Notes: generated by a model not told the origin, from the letters alone. DNA of 64,000 nucleotides from Deinococcales bacterium (GCA_013298595.1 JAAFIG010000014.1:47908-111907); one strand, 5' to 3'; numbered from the stretch's first letter, positions 41,664 to 51,619 are shown. Translations and numbers: made by a program.

Positions 41664-43130
41664 TTATTCTGCCCAAGCCTTAGCCCGTTCCACCGCTTTT
41701 TTCCAACCCGCATAGAGTTTTTCACGTTCCACAGAACTCATTTGTGGTTCAAAACGCCGCTCGAGTTGCCAAGTACTGCGAATACTATTTAAGTTCATTA
41801 ACCCCGACTCGAGACCAGCCAGAAAAGCCGCGCCAAGCGCTGTCGTTTCAGTGATTTTTGGTCTTTCAACTGGCACCCCTAAAATATCGGCTTGGAATTG
41901 CATCAGCAGGTCGTTGCTGGTTGCGCCACCATCCACCCGTAATGCCTCGAGTTTCACACCACTATCGGCTTGCATGGCTTCAAGCACATCTTTGGTTTGG
42001 AATGCCACTGCTTCCAGTGCTGCTCGAGCAATATGCGCTCTACCTGTGCCTCTGGTTAAACCAATAATTGTTCCCCTTGCATAGGCATCCCAGTGTGGTG
42101 CACCCAAGCCCGCAAAAGCTGGGACGAGGTAGACCCCACCGTTATCTGGAACACTGGCAGCTAAGGTTTCGACTTCTTTAGCATCCGAGAAAAACTTCAT
42201 TTCATCACGCAACCACTGCACCACTGCACCAGCAATAAAAACGCTTCCCTCGAGCGCATAGGTGGTACTCGAGCCAACTTGCCAAGCCGTGGTAGTCAGT
42301 AAACCAGAGGCGCTGGCAACCAATTTAGAACCTGTATTCAAAAGCATAAAGCAACCTGTGCCATACGTATTTTTTGCCATACCAGGTTCGAGGCAAGCTT
42401 GCCCGAAAAGAGCAGCGTGTTGATCGCCTGCCACTCCTGTGATTGGCAAGTTATTCAGCGCTTTTGCCACACCATACGATGCACTCGAGGCTCGAACTTC
42501 TGGCAAAATAGCCCTTGGGATATTCAGCAGCTCGAGGATTTCAGAATCCCATTCTAGGGTTGCAATGTTATAAAGTAATGTCCGAGCTGCATTAGAAACA
42601 TCGGTGGCATGCACTGCGAAATCGGTTAAATTATAAATCAGCCAGCTATCCACCGTGCCAAAAGCCAATTCTCCAGCTTCAGCTCGAGCACGAAGACCTG
42701 GGATATTCTCGAGCATCCAACGTAATTTTGTACCTGAAAAATATGGGTCGAGCAGCAAACCTGTTTTGGCTTTGAATTTTTCGGCAAGTCCATTGGCTTT
42801 GAGTTCGTCACAGTAGGCAGCGGTGCGGCGGTCTTGCCAGACAATGGCATTGTGGACAGGTTTACCTGTGGCTCGTTCCCAAAGGATTGTGGTTTCACGT
42901 TGATTGGTAATACCAATACTGACTACTTCGCCAAGAACACCCGAAAGTGCTTCCCTTGCTGTTTGTAATTGCGAAGAAAGTATTTCGTTAGCATCGTGTT
43001 CAACCCAACCTGGTTGCGGATACAGTTGTTTAATCTCACGCTGGGCTTTACTAACAATTCTGCCATCTTCGGCAAAAACGATGGCTCGAGACGAGGTTGT
43101 CCCTTGGTCTAAGGCTAAAATATGTTTCAT
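41664..43130 (-). CDS. glpK: Glycerol kinase
   Basis: The 488-aa FGGY-family kinase has [15 protein letters not shown] (phosphate 1), [25 protein letters not shown], the FGGY signature [12 protein letters not shown] and [19 protein letters not shown]. It phosphorylates glycerol to glycerol-3-phosphate with ATP. No GlpF or GlpD lies beside it, so regulation and uptake genes are elsewhere. TAGAAT (43138-43143) 7 nt before the start suggests a leaderless mRNA. It diverges from the DinB-like gene at 43218. Confidence 0.97.
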   Translation of the reverse strand: MKHILALDQGTTSSRAIVFAEDGRIVSKAQREIKQLYPQPGWVEHDANEILSSQLQTAREALSGVLGEVVSIGITNQRETTILWERATGKPVHNAIVWQDRRTAAYCDELKANGLAEKFKAKTGLLLDPYFSGTKLRWMLENIPGLRARAEAGELAFGTVDSWLIYNLTDFAVHATDVSNAARTLLYNIATLEWDSEILELLNIPRAILPEVRASSASYGVAKALNNLPITGVAGDQHAALFGQACLEPGMAKNTYGTGCFMLLNTGSKLVASASGLLTTTAWQVGSSTTYALEGSVFIAGAVVQWLRDEMKFFSDAKEVETLAASVPDNGGVYLVPAFAGLGAPHWDAYARGTIIGLTRGTGRAHIARAALEAVAFQTKDVLEAMQADSGVKLEALRVDGGATSNDLLMQFQADILGVPVERPKITETTALGAAFLAGLESGLMNLNSIRSTWQLERRFEPQMSSVEREKLYAGWKKAVERAKAWAE

Positions 43131-43217
43131 TGGATTTATTCTAATGCAATTGAGTGGAGCGCTGCTATCTGTTGGAAAATACAGTCAATATGACGAAACC
43201 ACACAAAGGAGATTTTC

Positions 43218-43646
43218 ATGAATCATTATCATCTCAAAGCAAAACTGGAACGCTCATTTCAACTGACACATGACCTTGTAACACATCTGGAGGAGAAATC
43301 TCTGATTTTGGATTTACCAAATCTGCCATCCAATCAAATCTCAGGGCAACTTTGGTGCATTATTGGCGCTCGAGAAAGCTATATTAAGGCGCTTGAGGTT
43401 GGTGGTTGGCAAGGTTTTTCATGCAGCTTAAAAACGCCACAGCTGAAAGCATCAGTGCTTGCCGTTTTGGAATCTACACAATTGAAACTGAGTGAAATTG
43501 ATTTTACAAATTTCACCGATGTTCAAGTTGATCTTGCATTCGCATTGCTTGAGCATGAAGTACAACATCACGGACAATTGATTCGCTTTGTTTATGGCAA
43601 TAAACTAACTTTCCCAGAAAGTTGGCACAAACGTTACACCGTGTAA
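43218..43646 (+). CDS. DinB/DUF664-like small protein
   Basis: The 142-aa protein is predicted four-helical, with EHEVQHHGQLIRFVYGNKL near the C-terminus. That is the HxxxHxxQ-type metal-binding part of the DinB superfamily. Family members include thiol-dependent S-transferases that use bacillithiol or mycothiol; bshA (bacillithiol synthesis) lies at 55656-56981, but no direct link is shown. SD AAAGGAG precedes the ATG at 43218. CTCGAG occurs once (about 43371). Confidence 0.78.
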   Translation: MNHYHLKAKLERSFQLTHDLVTHLEEKSLILDLPNLPSNQISGQLWCIIGARESYIKALEVGGWQGFSCSLKTPQLKASVLAVLESTQLKLSEIDFTNFTDVQVDLAFALLEHEVQHHGQLIRFVYGNKLTFPESWHKRYTV

Positions 43647-43677
43647 CATTATTCAACCTTAAAACATCGCTTAAATT

Positions 43678-43851
43678 TCAGCTTTTGGTCTGAATAATAA
43701 TACCAATCAGCAAAATAAAAAAACCCATTGGCAATGTTGCCAAGGCAGCTTCGCCCGCTTTAATTTCTGGTAATAAACTTTGCTTACGAACCAGCCCAAA
43801 TACACCAATTGCCAGCATAATGATGCCGCACAGAATCGTTAAAATACCCAT
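43678..43851 (-). CDS. 57-aa small membrane protein
   Basis: The reading frame begins MGILTILCGIIMLAIGVFGL. Two hydrophobic helices (residues about 3-20 and 39-54) flank a short polar loop. The start at 43851 has TAGAAT (43858-43863) 6 nt upstream. That exact format matches other leaderless starts and supports its reality even though it is short. Function unknown. It lies between hrpB and the DinB-like gene. Confidence 0.58.
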   Translation of the reverse strand: MGILTILCGIIMLAIGVFGLVRKQSLLPEIKAGEAALATLPMGFFILLIGIIIQTKS

Positions 43852-43884
43852 GTGGTTATTCTACTTGGTTCAATGAGCTGTTTG

Positions 43885-46344
43885 TTATGACTTGCGGCGA
43901 ACCGCGCCGCGTACTGGCACAGCAGTGTAAGGATCTTCTGCCCACGAATGCTTTGGGTACTTAATTTTTAGTTCTTTTCGTACTTGTGGATAGGTGTTTT
44001 TCCAGAAACTGGCTAAATCCTGAGTCACTTGCACTGGGCGGTACGCTGGACTAAGCAGATGCAGCAACACAGCAGTACGCCCAGCGTTAATGGTTGGTGT
44101 CTCGAGTAAGCCAAAAACTTCTTGTAACCGCACAGCTAAAACAGGAGCACTGCCATCCATGTGATACTCGAGGCGAATTTGGCTACCACTCGGTACTTCA
44201 AGTTTGGCAGGGGCTAATTGCTCAAGTTGGCGTTGGATTTCCCAAGGCAGGTTTTGCTCGAGAATAGTTCGCAGGTCTAAGCGCGTAAAATCAGCTTGGC
44301 GGCGAATGGTTTCTAGGTGTGGTGCAAGCCATTCTTCTAAGCTCTCGAGCAGCGTGTTATCCGAATAATCTGGGAATAGTTGACCACGCCATAGGTGCAG
44401 ACTTTGGACTCGAGCTTGAAATTGCTTAGATAGATCAGACCATTCGAGCAGCAATGGATTGGCTCGGACGGCATCACACAGCACTTTGATTTTCTCGAGC
44501 AAATTGATTTGATCTGTGGGTTTAACCTCGAGGATCAATTCGCCAATGCGTTTTTCACGTCGTGCAATCAAAGCACCTTCTCGAGTATCCCAACGCAGTA
44601 CATCTTGGGTGGTTGTGAAAGGCTCAAGGTCGGTTAACTCGAGTGGGGCAGCTAAAAAAACTTTACCTTCTTCGTTACCTGCATCGGCTTGAGCGATAGC
44701 TAGCCATGGTGTACTCATTAACGGATCCGAGGCTGGTAATTGCACACCACGTCCTAAAGCCAATTTGTAACGTTTGCTCTCCCCTGTTCGCAATTGTGCA
44801 ATCCGATCTGGGTATGCCATTGCCACCAATTGACCCACCACAGCATGATTGACTTGGCTGGTCTCGAGTTGTGTTTGCAACAATTTTGCCCATTGCAACG
44901 CCACCTGCTCCACCCGCTCGAGCCGTTGTTTATCAGCATTAACAACTCTTTTACCACCTCGAGCTGCCCGTAAGGCTTCTACTCGAGTACCAATATCGGT
45001 GGTGTCAGATTCGAGAAAATCGCGTTCCTCAAGAATTGCGGCAATATCAGCTGCCAGAGCTGCAAACCCCAGTGTCTGCCCTTCAAGTGCTAAATGCGCC
45101 AAGCGTGGATGAGCGGGAAAACGCAGCATTTCACGTCCTCGAGTGGTGATTCGACCAGCTTCGAGTGCTCCTAAACGCACCAATAAATCATTGGCTTTTT
45201 CCAACACTGCCGTGTTTGGGGGGGTCACCCATTCCAGCGAATTTGTACCCCAAGCAGCCAATTCTAATGCCAGTGGTGCTAAATCAGCTTCAAGGATTTC
45301 GGGTTTGCGTTGCCGCTCGAGACTGGCATGTTGGGCTTGTGTCCATAATCGGTAAACAATGCCCGCTTGAGTCCGCCCAGAACGTCCTGCTCGTTGGGTG
45401 GCGGCATCATGGGTCACTCTGACCGTCTCGAGTTTGGTTAAACTACTCCGTGGGTCAAATTTTGGCACTCGAGCATAACCACTGTCTATCACAACTTGTA
45501 CACCGTTAATCGTCAAACTGGTTTCGGCAATGCTGGTTGCCAACACAACTTTGCGTCGCCCATTGGCATCTGGCAGTAACGCTTTGTTTTGAGCCTCGAG
45601 CGATAATTCGCCGTACAACGGCAAAATAACCGCTTCGGTATGCTCGAGTAAACGAGCACACCCTAGGATTTCCCCTGCTCCTGGCAGAAATGCCAAAATA
45701 TCGCCTGAGTCTGCTTCGAGTGCCCGTAAAATACCTTGGGCAACACGTTGTGCAATTGGTAATTCGCTTTCTCGAGTGGCAAATCGGATATCAATTGGAT
45801 ACGTGCGTCCTTCGGCTCGGACAACAGGTGCAGCCAGAATACTCGAGAGATCAAGGCTATCGAGGGTGGCACTCATGACAATAATGCGTAAATCGGGTCG
45901 TAATTCACGTTGAATTTCACGGCACAATGCCAAAGCAAAATCGGCATGAATACTGCGTTCGTGAAATTCATCAAAAACCACACAACCAATACCATCTAAA
46001 GTTGGGTCATCTTGTAAACGCCTTGTTAAAAGCCCTTCAGTGACAACCTCGAGTTGCGTAATTGCACTGATTTTTCGTTCAAAACGCACTTGATAACCAA
46101 CTCGCCCACCAACTGTCTGCCCTAACAAACTTGCCATCCGAACTGCCACACTACGGGCAGCTAAACGCCGAGGCTCAAGCATGATAATTCGTTGCCCAGC
46201 TAACCACGATTGCTCGAGTAAGGCAATTGGCAGCACTGTACTTTTACCTGCACCAGGAGGAGCTTCGATAATTACAGTATTATGTTGTTTTAGGCAATCT
46301 GCAATTTGTTCAAGAACCGCTTCGATAGGTAATAGTTCAGACAT
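43885..46344 (-). CDS. hrpB: ATP-dependent helicase HrpB
   Basis: The 819-aa DEAH-type helicase has Walker A EAPPGAGKST, motif Ib EPRRLAARSVAVRM, GCVVFDEFHER (DEFH in place of DEAH, a HrpB trait), SAT and QRAGRSGRTQAGIVYRLW (motif VI). The HrpB-specific C-terminal region follows, with LLHLLSPAYRPVQVTQDLASFWKNTYP. HrpB helicases are thought to act on RNA; the exact function is unclear. moaB lies just upstream and ends 5 bp before its start. Confidence 0.95.
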   Translation of the reverse strand: MSELLPIEAVLEQIADCLKQHNTVIIEAPPGAGKSTVLPIALLEQSWLAGQRIIMLEPRRLAARSVAVRMASLLGQTVGGRVGYQVRFERKISAITQLEVVTEGLLTRRLQDDPTLDGIGCVVFDEFHERSIHADFALALCREIQRELRPDLRIIVMSATLDSLDLSSILAAPVVRAEGRTYPIDIRFATRESELPIAQRVAQGILRALEADSGDILAFLPGAGEILGCARLLEHTEAVILPLYGELSLEAQNKALLPDANGRRKVVLATSIAETSLTINGVQVVIDSGYARVPKFDPRSSLTKLETVRVTHDAATQRAGRSGRTQAGIVYRLWTQAQHASLERQRKPEILEADLAPLALELAAWGTNSLEWVTPPNTAVLEKANDLLVRLGALEAGRITTRGREMLRFPAHPRLAHLALEGQTLGFAALAADIAAILEERDFLESDTTDIGTRVEALRAARGGKRVVNADKQRLERVEQVALQWAKLLQTQLETSQVNHAVVGQLVAMAYPDRIAQLRTGESKRYKLALGRGVQLPASDPLMSTPWLAIAQADAGNEEGKVFLAAPLELTDLEPFTTTQDVLRWDTREGALIARREKRIGELILEVKPTDQINLLEKIKVLCDAVRANPLLLEWSDLSKQFQARVQSLHLWRGQLFPDYSDNTLLESLEEWLAPHLETIRRQADFTRLDLRTILEQNLPWEIQRQLEQLAPAKLEVPSGSQIRLEYHMDGSAPVLAVRLQEVFGLLETPTINAGRTAVLLHLLSPAYRPVQVTQDLASFWKNTYPQVRKELKIKYPKHSWAEDPYTAVPVRGAVRRKS

Positions 46345-46349
46345 GAACT

Positions 46350-46850
46350 TCAGCGCACCACTTCATACACCAAATGCGCCAGTTCTTTGGCAAAAATACC
46401 ATTCCAAGCGGTTTGTATTGCATTTAGCGAACCCGGCAAAGCAAAAATTAGGCAATGTCCACCCGTGGCTAAACCACCTGTTGCCCTCGAGAGCATCGCC
46501 GCTGCACCAACTTCTTGATAGGACAGCATTCTAAATAACTCGCCAAAGCCAGGCAATGGTTTCTCGAGCAGTCCTTCGATAATCGGAATGGTGTTATCAC
46601 GCTTGGTTATACCTGTACCGCCAGTGGTCAAAATAATCTGGGCTTCATCAGCAGCTAACCAAATCTCGAGTTGTGCTTTAATTGCATCAGGGTTGTCTTG
46701 TACAACTTCTCTTGCCGAGACCAGATGCCCTGCCGCCTCGAGTGATTCAAGCAGAAATTGCCCACTGCTATCGGTTTCTAAGGTGCGTGTATCCGAAATG
46801 GTGAGAATTGCAGCGCGGACTTGGCGAGGGGCTTGGTCACGGTGTGTCAT
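46350..46850 (-). CDS. moaB: Molybdopterin adenylyltransferase-like protein MoaB
   Basis: The 166-aa protein contains [18 protein letters not shown] and [15 protein letters not shown], the substrate-binding GGTG motif of the MogA/MoaB family, then [16 protein letters not shown]. The enzyme adenylates molybdopterin before molybdate insertion. TAGGCT (46857-46862) lies 6 nt before the start. It is immediately upstream of hrpB on the same strand, so the two may be co-transcribed. Confidence 0.9.
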   Translation of the reverse strand: MTHRDQAPRQVRAAILTISDTRTLETDSSGQFLLESLEAAGHLVSAREVVQDNPDAIKAQLEIWLAADEAQIILTTGGTGITKRDNTIPIIEGLLEKPLPGFGELFRMLSYQEVGAAAMLSRATGGLATGGHCLIFALPGSLNAIQTAWNGIFAKELAHLVYEVVR

Positions 46851-46888
46851 GCTCGTAGCCTAGCCTAAATCAACGTGAAAAGGTTGAA

Positions 46889-47698
46889 TTAATTTTTTCG
46901 ACGCAGCATCAAAGTCAGTAAAAACATACCCGTGTTCACCAGCACAATCATCGCACCAGCAGGAACATTAAAATAATACGAGCAATACATGCCAACTATG
47001 CCACCAATCACTCCGATAACACTGCCAATCAGCATCATATGAGATAATCGATGCGTCAACATTCGAGCTGTACTAGCCGCTGTAACCAATAAACTGACCA
47101 CCAAAACCGTACCAACCATTTGAATGGCTAACACCACTGTTAAAGCAATCAGAACCAATAAAAACGCGTTCAGTCGCTGCACTGGTAAACCCGCCACTCG
47201 AGCTTCAATTTCATCAAATGCCACCAGCACCAATTCTTTACGTAGCAAAAATAAAACTGCCAAAATAAACACGGTAAAACCTGCTGTAATCATAATATCG
47301 TTAGGCGCAATTGCCAAGGATTCTCCGACCAAAAAATGCGCTAAATCTGCGCTGTACGTTTGGGTTCTCGAGAGCAGCACAATACCCAAGGCGAACATAC
47401 CAACAAAGACTGTACCAACAGCTGCATCTTGTTTTAAACCACTTTTCCTCGAGACCCAATCAATGCCCAAAGCTGTGACCATCGCAGCAACTAGCCCACC
47501 TATGTAATAATCTATTTTTAATAAAAAAGCTGCCACAATCCCTGGAAAAACAGCGTGTGCCATCGCATCACCAATATAGGATAAGCCGCGCAAGACAACA
47601 AAAGAACCAATCACACCACATAAAATGGCAATAATGCTAACCCCTAATAAAGCATTGCGAAAAAACTCGTATTGCAAAGGCTCGAGCAACCAAGTCAC
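46889..47698 (-). CDS. Zinc/manganese ABC transporter permease
   Basis: The 269-aa membrane protein has about nine hydrophobic segments with LRGLSYIGDAMAHAVFPGIVAAFLL, the D/H-containing motif of the ZnuB/MntB/AztB family. It forms the channel for Zn(II) or Mn(II) uptake. The start is GTG 47698, whose GTGA overlaps the stop of the ATPase gene; a longer in-frame ORF from 47806 is the shadow of that gene. No SBP is adjacent; the AztC-like SBP at 59296-60147 is the likely partner if the system is for zinc. Confidence 0.93.
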   Translation of the reverse strand: MTWLLEPLQYEFFRNALLGVSIIAILCGVIGSFVVLRGLSYIGDAMAHAVFPGIVAAFLLKIDYYIGGLVAAMVTALGIDWVSRKSGLKQDAAVGTVFVGMFALGIVLLSRTQTYSADLAHFLVGESLAIAPNDIMITAGFTVFILAVLFLLRKELVLVAFDEIEARVAGLPVQRLNAFLLVLIALTVVLAIQMVGTVLVVSLLVTAASTARMLTHRLSHMMLIGSVIGVIGGIVGMYCSYYFNVPAGAMIVLVNTGMFLLTLMLRRKN

Positions 47699-48441
47699 AG
47701 CACACCTCGGGAAAAAGTACGAGTGATATTCTCGGCTGTATAAACTGTTTCTGGTTTGCCTGAGGCAATGACTGTTTGATTGACCAGTAAAATATGTGAA
47801 CACCACAAGCGTGCCGACTCGAGATCATGAGTCACCATCAAAATGGCTTTTCCCGATTCACGTTCAGCTTCGAGTAATTGCAACATTTTTTCTTGTGAGG
47901 TGCTATCCACACCATTAAATGGTTCGTCAAGGAAAAGTAAGCTTGACTCTCGAGCAATCATTCGTGCCAGTAATGCCCGTTGGCGTTGCCCACCCGATAA
48001 TGCCCCAATTGGGCGATTGCGTAAATCCAGTAAATTAGCGCGTTCAAGAGCTTGATTGACAACATCACGATCTACAGCACTAGGACGACGCAACCAGCCA
48101 ATTCGTTTAACTCGAGCCATCATCACCACATCCCAAACGGTGACAGGAAATGCCCAATCCAAAGCTCGAGCTTGTGGTACATAAGCAATTTGCTGCCAAG
48201 GATTGGGTTGTAAAACACTCGAGAAAGTAATTTCGCCTTTGTACGCCACTAAACCAAGCATGGCTTTGAGTAAAGTGCTTTTACCAGCACCATTTGGTCC
48301 AATAATGGCAACAAATTCTTTAGGGCATAAATGAAAATTAGCACCTTCTAAGGCTGTGGTTTCGCCATAATTGACCCCAAGGTTTTTCACATCCACCAAG
48401 CGGCTCGAGTGGTCATGAGGGAAACGCGAGGCATCGGGCAT
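47695..48441 (-). CDS. Zinc/manganese ABC transporter ATPase
   Basis: The 248-aa ATPase has Walker A GPNGAGKSTLL, the ABC signature LSGGQRQRALLA, Walker B LLFLDEPFNGVD and the H-loop VTHD. It belongs to the metal-uptake family (ZnuC/AztA/MntB-like). It is coupled to the permease gene by a 4-bp GTGA overlap. TACACT (48449-48454) lies 7 nt before the ATG, a probable leaderless start. No Zur-type box like those at 57623 and 60164 is visible upstream. Confidence 0.94.
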   Translation of the reverse strand: MPDASRFPHDHSSRLVDVKNLGVNYGETTALEGANFHLCPKEFVAIIGPNGAGKSTLLKAMLGLVAYKGEITFSSVLQPNPWQQIAYVPQARALDWAFPVTVWDVVMMARVKRIGWLRRPSAVDRDVVNQALERANLLDLRNRPIGALSGGQRQRALLARMIARESSLLFLDEPFNGVDSTSQEKMLQLLEAERESGKAILMVTHDLESARLWCSHILLVNQTVIASGKPETVYTAENITRTFSRGVL

Positions 48442-48460
48442 AAAAAGTAGTGTAACGCGA

Positions 48461-48874
48461 TTATGGCTTAATGCGAAAGTACGAGAAGCTATCCACAGTG
48501 TGTGTATCTGCTCCTAAAAGCCGCCAAAGCACCACATACGTACCTGCTTTGAGTTTGGGTTTTAGCAAAATTGTCACATTTTTTGTGGTACCACTGGCTT
48601 TAATAGCAGTATCCACTCGAGTTGCTGCTGAATTATCTTTAATTGCCAATTTACTTTTCACAAACGCCCGCAACGCACCATTGCTGGTACTACCCGTATA
48701 AGCATAAACCTTAAAAGTACTAAACTGCGACTCGATTGCCTCATCAAAAACAATCGCCACACTCGAAACTGTTTTAACCGTCGCACCAAGGGCTGGAGTA
48801 ATTTTTTCTGGTTTTGAATGTGCCAAAGTAAAACCAAGCAAAATAACCAGCGTAAACACAAAAAGCTTTTTCAT
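48461..48874 (-). CDS. CopC-domain copper-binding protein
   Basis: The 137-aa secreted protein has a signal peptide (MKKLFVFTLVILLGFTLAHS) with His19 at or near the mature N-terminus, as in CopC, where it is a copper ligand. Then come KITPALGATVKTVSSVAIVFDEAIESQFSTFKV and GADTHTVDSFSYFRI, which fit the CopC beta-barrel. It binds periplasmic Cu(II). It is the last gene of the copper/disulfide cluster and follows the diheme protein by 8 bp, with SD AAGGAG. Confidence 0.82.
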   Translation of the reverse strand: MKKLFVFTLVILLGFTLAHSKPEKITPALGATVKTVSSVAIVFDEAIESQFSTFKVYAYTGSTSNGALRAFVKSKLAIKDNSAATRVDTAIKASGTTKNVTILLKPKLKAGTYVVLWRLLGADTHTVDSFSYFRIKP

Positions 48875-48882
48875 ATAACTCC

Positions 48883-49872
48883 TTATTTTGGTGCAGAAAA
48901 TCGAGGGTCTCGAGTAAATTCTACATCTGTGAGTGCTTTGAGAAATTCGATTAAATCATTGATCTCGGTTTTACTTAACCCCAATGGGCGCATCAGCATG
49001 TCCACATTTGGGTTATCTTCACCACCTTTGTTGTAGTGTTCTAATGCTTTCTCGAGCGTCGCAATACTGCCATCGTGCATATACGGTGCAGTCAGGGCGA
49101 CATTACGCAATGTTGGGGTTTTAAATTTCCCAGCATCCTCTGGGCGGTTTGTGATCCTTGCTAAACCAAGGTCTGGATTGGTTTTTTTCAAACCAGTGTT
49201 ATGCAGGGTTTCAGTGGTGAAATTAAAACCATTATGGCAATGAAAACAATCCCCAGATTCACCAAAAAAAAGTTCCATACCTCGAACAGCAGCTACAGAC
49301 ATGGCTTTTTCATCACCAGCACGGTATTTATCATAGGCACTACGGTTTGTCACCAAAGTACGTTCAAAACTAGCAATTGCTTTTGTGACATTAAGCATTG
49401 TTATACCCTCAGGAAATACCCTGCTAAAAGCTTTTTGATACTCAGGAATGGCTTGTAACTTTGCAACCAAAACACGTGGTTCGATTGCCATTTCATCATG
49501 TGCAGTCAACGGACCCATTGCTTGTAACTCGAGACTAGGACTACCGCCCTCCCAAAAATAACTTTTCCGCCAAGCGACATTACCAAGACTAGGCGCATTT
49601 CTCGAGCCTTTTTGTCCGCGAATACCTGTAGACACAGCGTTACCAGCGTTTGAAAAAGCAAATTGTTGTTGATGACAACTCGAGCAAGACAGGCTATCAT
49701 CAGCACTCAAACGCGTGTCGTAAAAAAGTTTTCTGCCTAATTGAATTTTTTCTGGGGTTTGCGGATTATCTTTTGGCACAGGCAAAACAGGAAAGTACAC
49801 TTGGGCAAAAACCATAACACCAAGCAGTAAAACACCAATAATAACTCGAGATGGTAAAAGAAATGTTTGCAT
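48883..49872 (-). CDS. MbnH-like diheme enzyme (MauG/CcpA family)
   Basis: The 329-aa periplasmic protein has two heme c motifs, CSSCH and CFHCH, and the family C-terminus KFKTPTLRNVALTAPYMHDGSIATLEKAL. MbnH is the MauG-like enzyme that oxidises a Trp of MbnP to kynurenine so that MbnP can bind copper. An MbnP-like gene lies directly upstream, so the pair is assigned as MbnH/MbnP by synteny. Other CcpA-type peroxidases look similar, so the name stays tentative. Confidence 0.78.
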   Translation of the reverse strand: MQTFLLPSRVIIGVLLLGVMVFAQVYFPVLPVPKDNPQTPEKIQLGRKLFYDTRLSADDSLSCSSCHQQQFAFSNAGNAVSTGIRGQKGSRNAPSLGNVAWRKSYFWEGGSPSLELQAMGPLTAHDEMAIEPRVLVAKLQAIPEYQKAFSRVFPEGITMLNVTKAIASFERTLVTNRSAYDKYRAGDEKAMSVAAVRGMELFFGESGDCFHCHNGFNFTTETLHNTGLKKTNPDLGLARITNRPEDAGKFKTPTLRNVALTAPYMHDGSIATLEKALEHYNKGGEDNPNVDMLMRPLGLSKTEINDLIEFLKALTDVEFTRDPRFSAPK

Positions 49873-49883
49873 ACAGTCCTTGC

Positions 49884-49905
49884 GGGGCAGGGTTTCGCCT
49901 GCCCC
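49884..49905 (-). other. Intergenic hairpin between mbnP-like and mbnH-like genes
   Basis: GGGGCAGG and CCTGCCCC form an 8-bp GC-rich hairpin with a 6-nt loop. No U run follows on the minus strand, so it is unlikely to be a terminator. It may limit read-through or protect the upstream mRNA. Confidence 0.55.
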
Positions 49906-49911
49906 AAAAAC

Positions 49912-50715
49912 TTATTGAGCCAAACTCCAAGCACCAAGCAAGTTTAAATACGCCTGTCCAACATTTGGACCACCGTGCATGACGCGTAAAGCTGGTTGAC
50001 TTAAATCCCAACTGGCTGCTCCATTTGGTCCTTTTGCAAATATCTTCTCGAGGTCCAGTTGCACAGTTGTGCTGTTTTTACCATCAACAAGCACTTTAAT
50101 TTTATTGGTTGTCAAATCAAACTGGTTGATATTTAACCGCCAATTATCTGTTCCCATATGCAGTAACCAAGGTTGAGTTTTGCCATCTACCATTGTTTTT
50201 CCTTCAATACGAAAGAAAATATATCCAGGGTTCCACGCCCAGAACATACCGCTCTCGAGTCCTAAAGGCATGGCAACTGTGCTGGCATCTCGATGATTGA
50301 GTTCTTTTGGCACGCCAATTTCAAATCGAACACCTTTGTAATCACCAGCTGGTGCTGAAATAGAAAACATTGTTTGTGCTTGTGTCGTTTTGGCATTATA
50401 AACCTGTCCACCCTCGAGCATTTTACCTGCCATACTATTTGTGGCAGCATTTTCAAACGAAGTTAAACTTAGTCCAGGTACACTGTGGCTCGAGCCGTCC
50501 GCTTTGACCAACTGCACATTTGAGACATAAAATTTTAGTAAATCCACGCTGTATTCAGCACCTGCCGATGTTTTATAGGTTTTACCCAGCTCGAGTGGTG
50601 CATTACCAACACGAAGATTGATTTTCAAATCATGTTTGACCATATTGTTCTGTGCACTTGAAAGTCCAAAAACACTAGCGACCATAAAAACTGTACCTAC
50701 AAGAATTTTTTTCAT
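49912..50715 (-). CDS. MbnP-like copper-binding protein
   Basis: The 267-aa secreted protein has a signal peptide (MKKILVGTVFMVASVFGLSSA). The MbnP family pattern is seen in VDLLKFYVSNVQLVKADG, SGMFWAWNPGYIFFRIEG and WRLNINQFDLTTNK. MbnP proteins bind Cu(I) after a partner diheme enzyme converts a Trp to kynurenine; the candidate partner is the gene at 48883-49872. Which Trp would be modified here is not decided from sequence alone. SD-like GGAA lies near the start. Confidence 0.8.
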   Translation of the reverse strand: MKKILVGTVFMVASVFGLSSAQNNMVKHDLKINLRVGNAPLELGKTYKTSAGAEYSVDLLKFYVSNVQLVKADGSSHSVPGLSLTSFENAATNSMAGKMLEGGQVYNAKTTQAQTMFSISAPAGDYKGVRFEIGVPKELNHRDASTVAMPLGLESGMFWAWNPGYIFFRIEGKTMVDGKTQPWLLHMGTDNWRLNINQFDLTTNKIKVLVDGKNSTTVQLDLEKIFAKGPNGAASWDLSQPALRVMHGGPNVGQAYLNLLGAWSLAQ

Positions 50716-50782
50716 ATCGATTCCTTTTCAACCATCAGGTGTTACCAAGATTGACTGTTTCTGGGGCTGGCTAAAGCATTAC

Positions 50783-51184
50783 CTAAAACCCAATCATTTG
50801 AATATTCACACCAAGTTTGGAGGGTTCAACCAAAATGGGATCGAAAGTACCCTCGGTAAAATAGCCGCCTAACTCTTCGGTATCAGAATCGTGAGTCAAG
50901 TTATCGTTCTTGTCGTTCAGAGCATAGATAGTGTACTTCCCACCCACCAATTTTGGACTGGTGTACGGTGCACTTCGAGCTGTAATAAACGCCAGTTTTG
51001 CTTTAAAAACCGCAGCAGGTTTAAGACACATCTCATCTTCTTTGGTACAAACAATTAAAACCACCTTGTCCCAATTTTTAATACTTGAAGCCAATGTGAC
51101 CACACCTTGGACATACCCACCGTTTTTACCAGCATAGGAAAATCCAAAAAGACTCACTACAAAAATAACCAATAGTTTTTTCAT
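50783..51184 (-). CDS. Small secreted protein of unknown function
   Basis: The 133-aa protein has a signal peptide (MKKLLVIFVVSLFGFSYA), then a beta-rich body with two Cys (VCTKEDEMC) and a late acidic motif (LNDKNDNLTHDSDTEELGGYF) that could bind Ca(II). It resembles DUF2141-like secreted proteins, but the match is weak. It lies between the MbnP-like gene and VKOR in one direction, so it may belong to the same copper/redox set. No CTCGAG occurs within it, unlike most neighbours. Confidence 0.6.
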   Translation of the reverse strand: MKKLLVIFVVSLFGFSYAGKNGGYVQGVVTLASSIKNWDKVVLIVCTKEDEMCLKPAAVFKAKLAFITARSAPYTSPKLVGGKYTIYALNDKNDNLTHDSDTEELGGYFTEGTFDPILVEPSKLGVNIQMIGF

Positions 51185-51190
51185 ATAACC

Positions 51191-51619
51191 TCATATCGAA
51201 TTAGTTTTTTGTAATCCAAACGATGCAATATAAATGCCAAGCATCATGAAGCTCGAAGTAACGCACCAAAAGCACCATGCTTGAATAACAAATGCCTCGA
51301 GATACGTAAAGTAGATGTACCCAAGCACACCTATACTCGAGCCAAGTAAAAGGATTTTGCTACCAAGTGTATCTTTTTCGTTCAGTAGCGCATAAATTGC
51401 ACTGCTCAGCAAAACCATAAAAAGTGCAATGCCATACGCCGAAACAGGAATACCCAGGATTTTCGAGTAAACACTAGCTTGGACTTTATCGCAACCAGCA
51501 ATCGGACAAACCAGGCTCGAGTAACCCAAGCTGTGCAGCAGTAAATACAGTGCCACCAAGACACCAAGCAGTGCAAAAGTAGCACAGAGCATTAGTCGGA
51601 TAGCCCTCGCTTGATTCAT
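51191..51619 (-). CDS. VKOR family disulfide-forming protein
   Basis: The 142-aa membrane protein has four hydrophobic segments. Its Cys pairs are CPIAGC (loop) and WCFWC (active-site CxxC in a membrane helix), plus the conserved VSAYGI Ser. Bacterial VKOR reoxidises DsbA-like proteins and passes electrons to quinones, replacing DsbB. The DsbA-like gene upstream overlaps its start by 4 bp (ATGA). Together they make a full oxidative folding pair. Confidence 0.92.
   Translation of the reverse strand: MNQARAIRLMLCATFALLGVLVALYLLLHSLGYSSLVCPIAGCDKVQASVYSKILGIPVSAYGIALFMVLLSSAIYALLNEKDTLGSKILLLGSSIGVLGYIYFTYLEAFVIQAWCFWCVTSSFMMLGIYIASFGLQKTNSI

Noticed and set aside
49884..49905. Hairpin as intrinsic terminator
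   Set aside because: No T run follows on the coding strand; the U-like run is on the other side.
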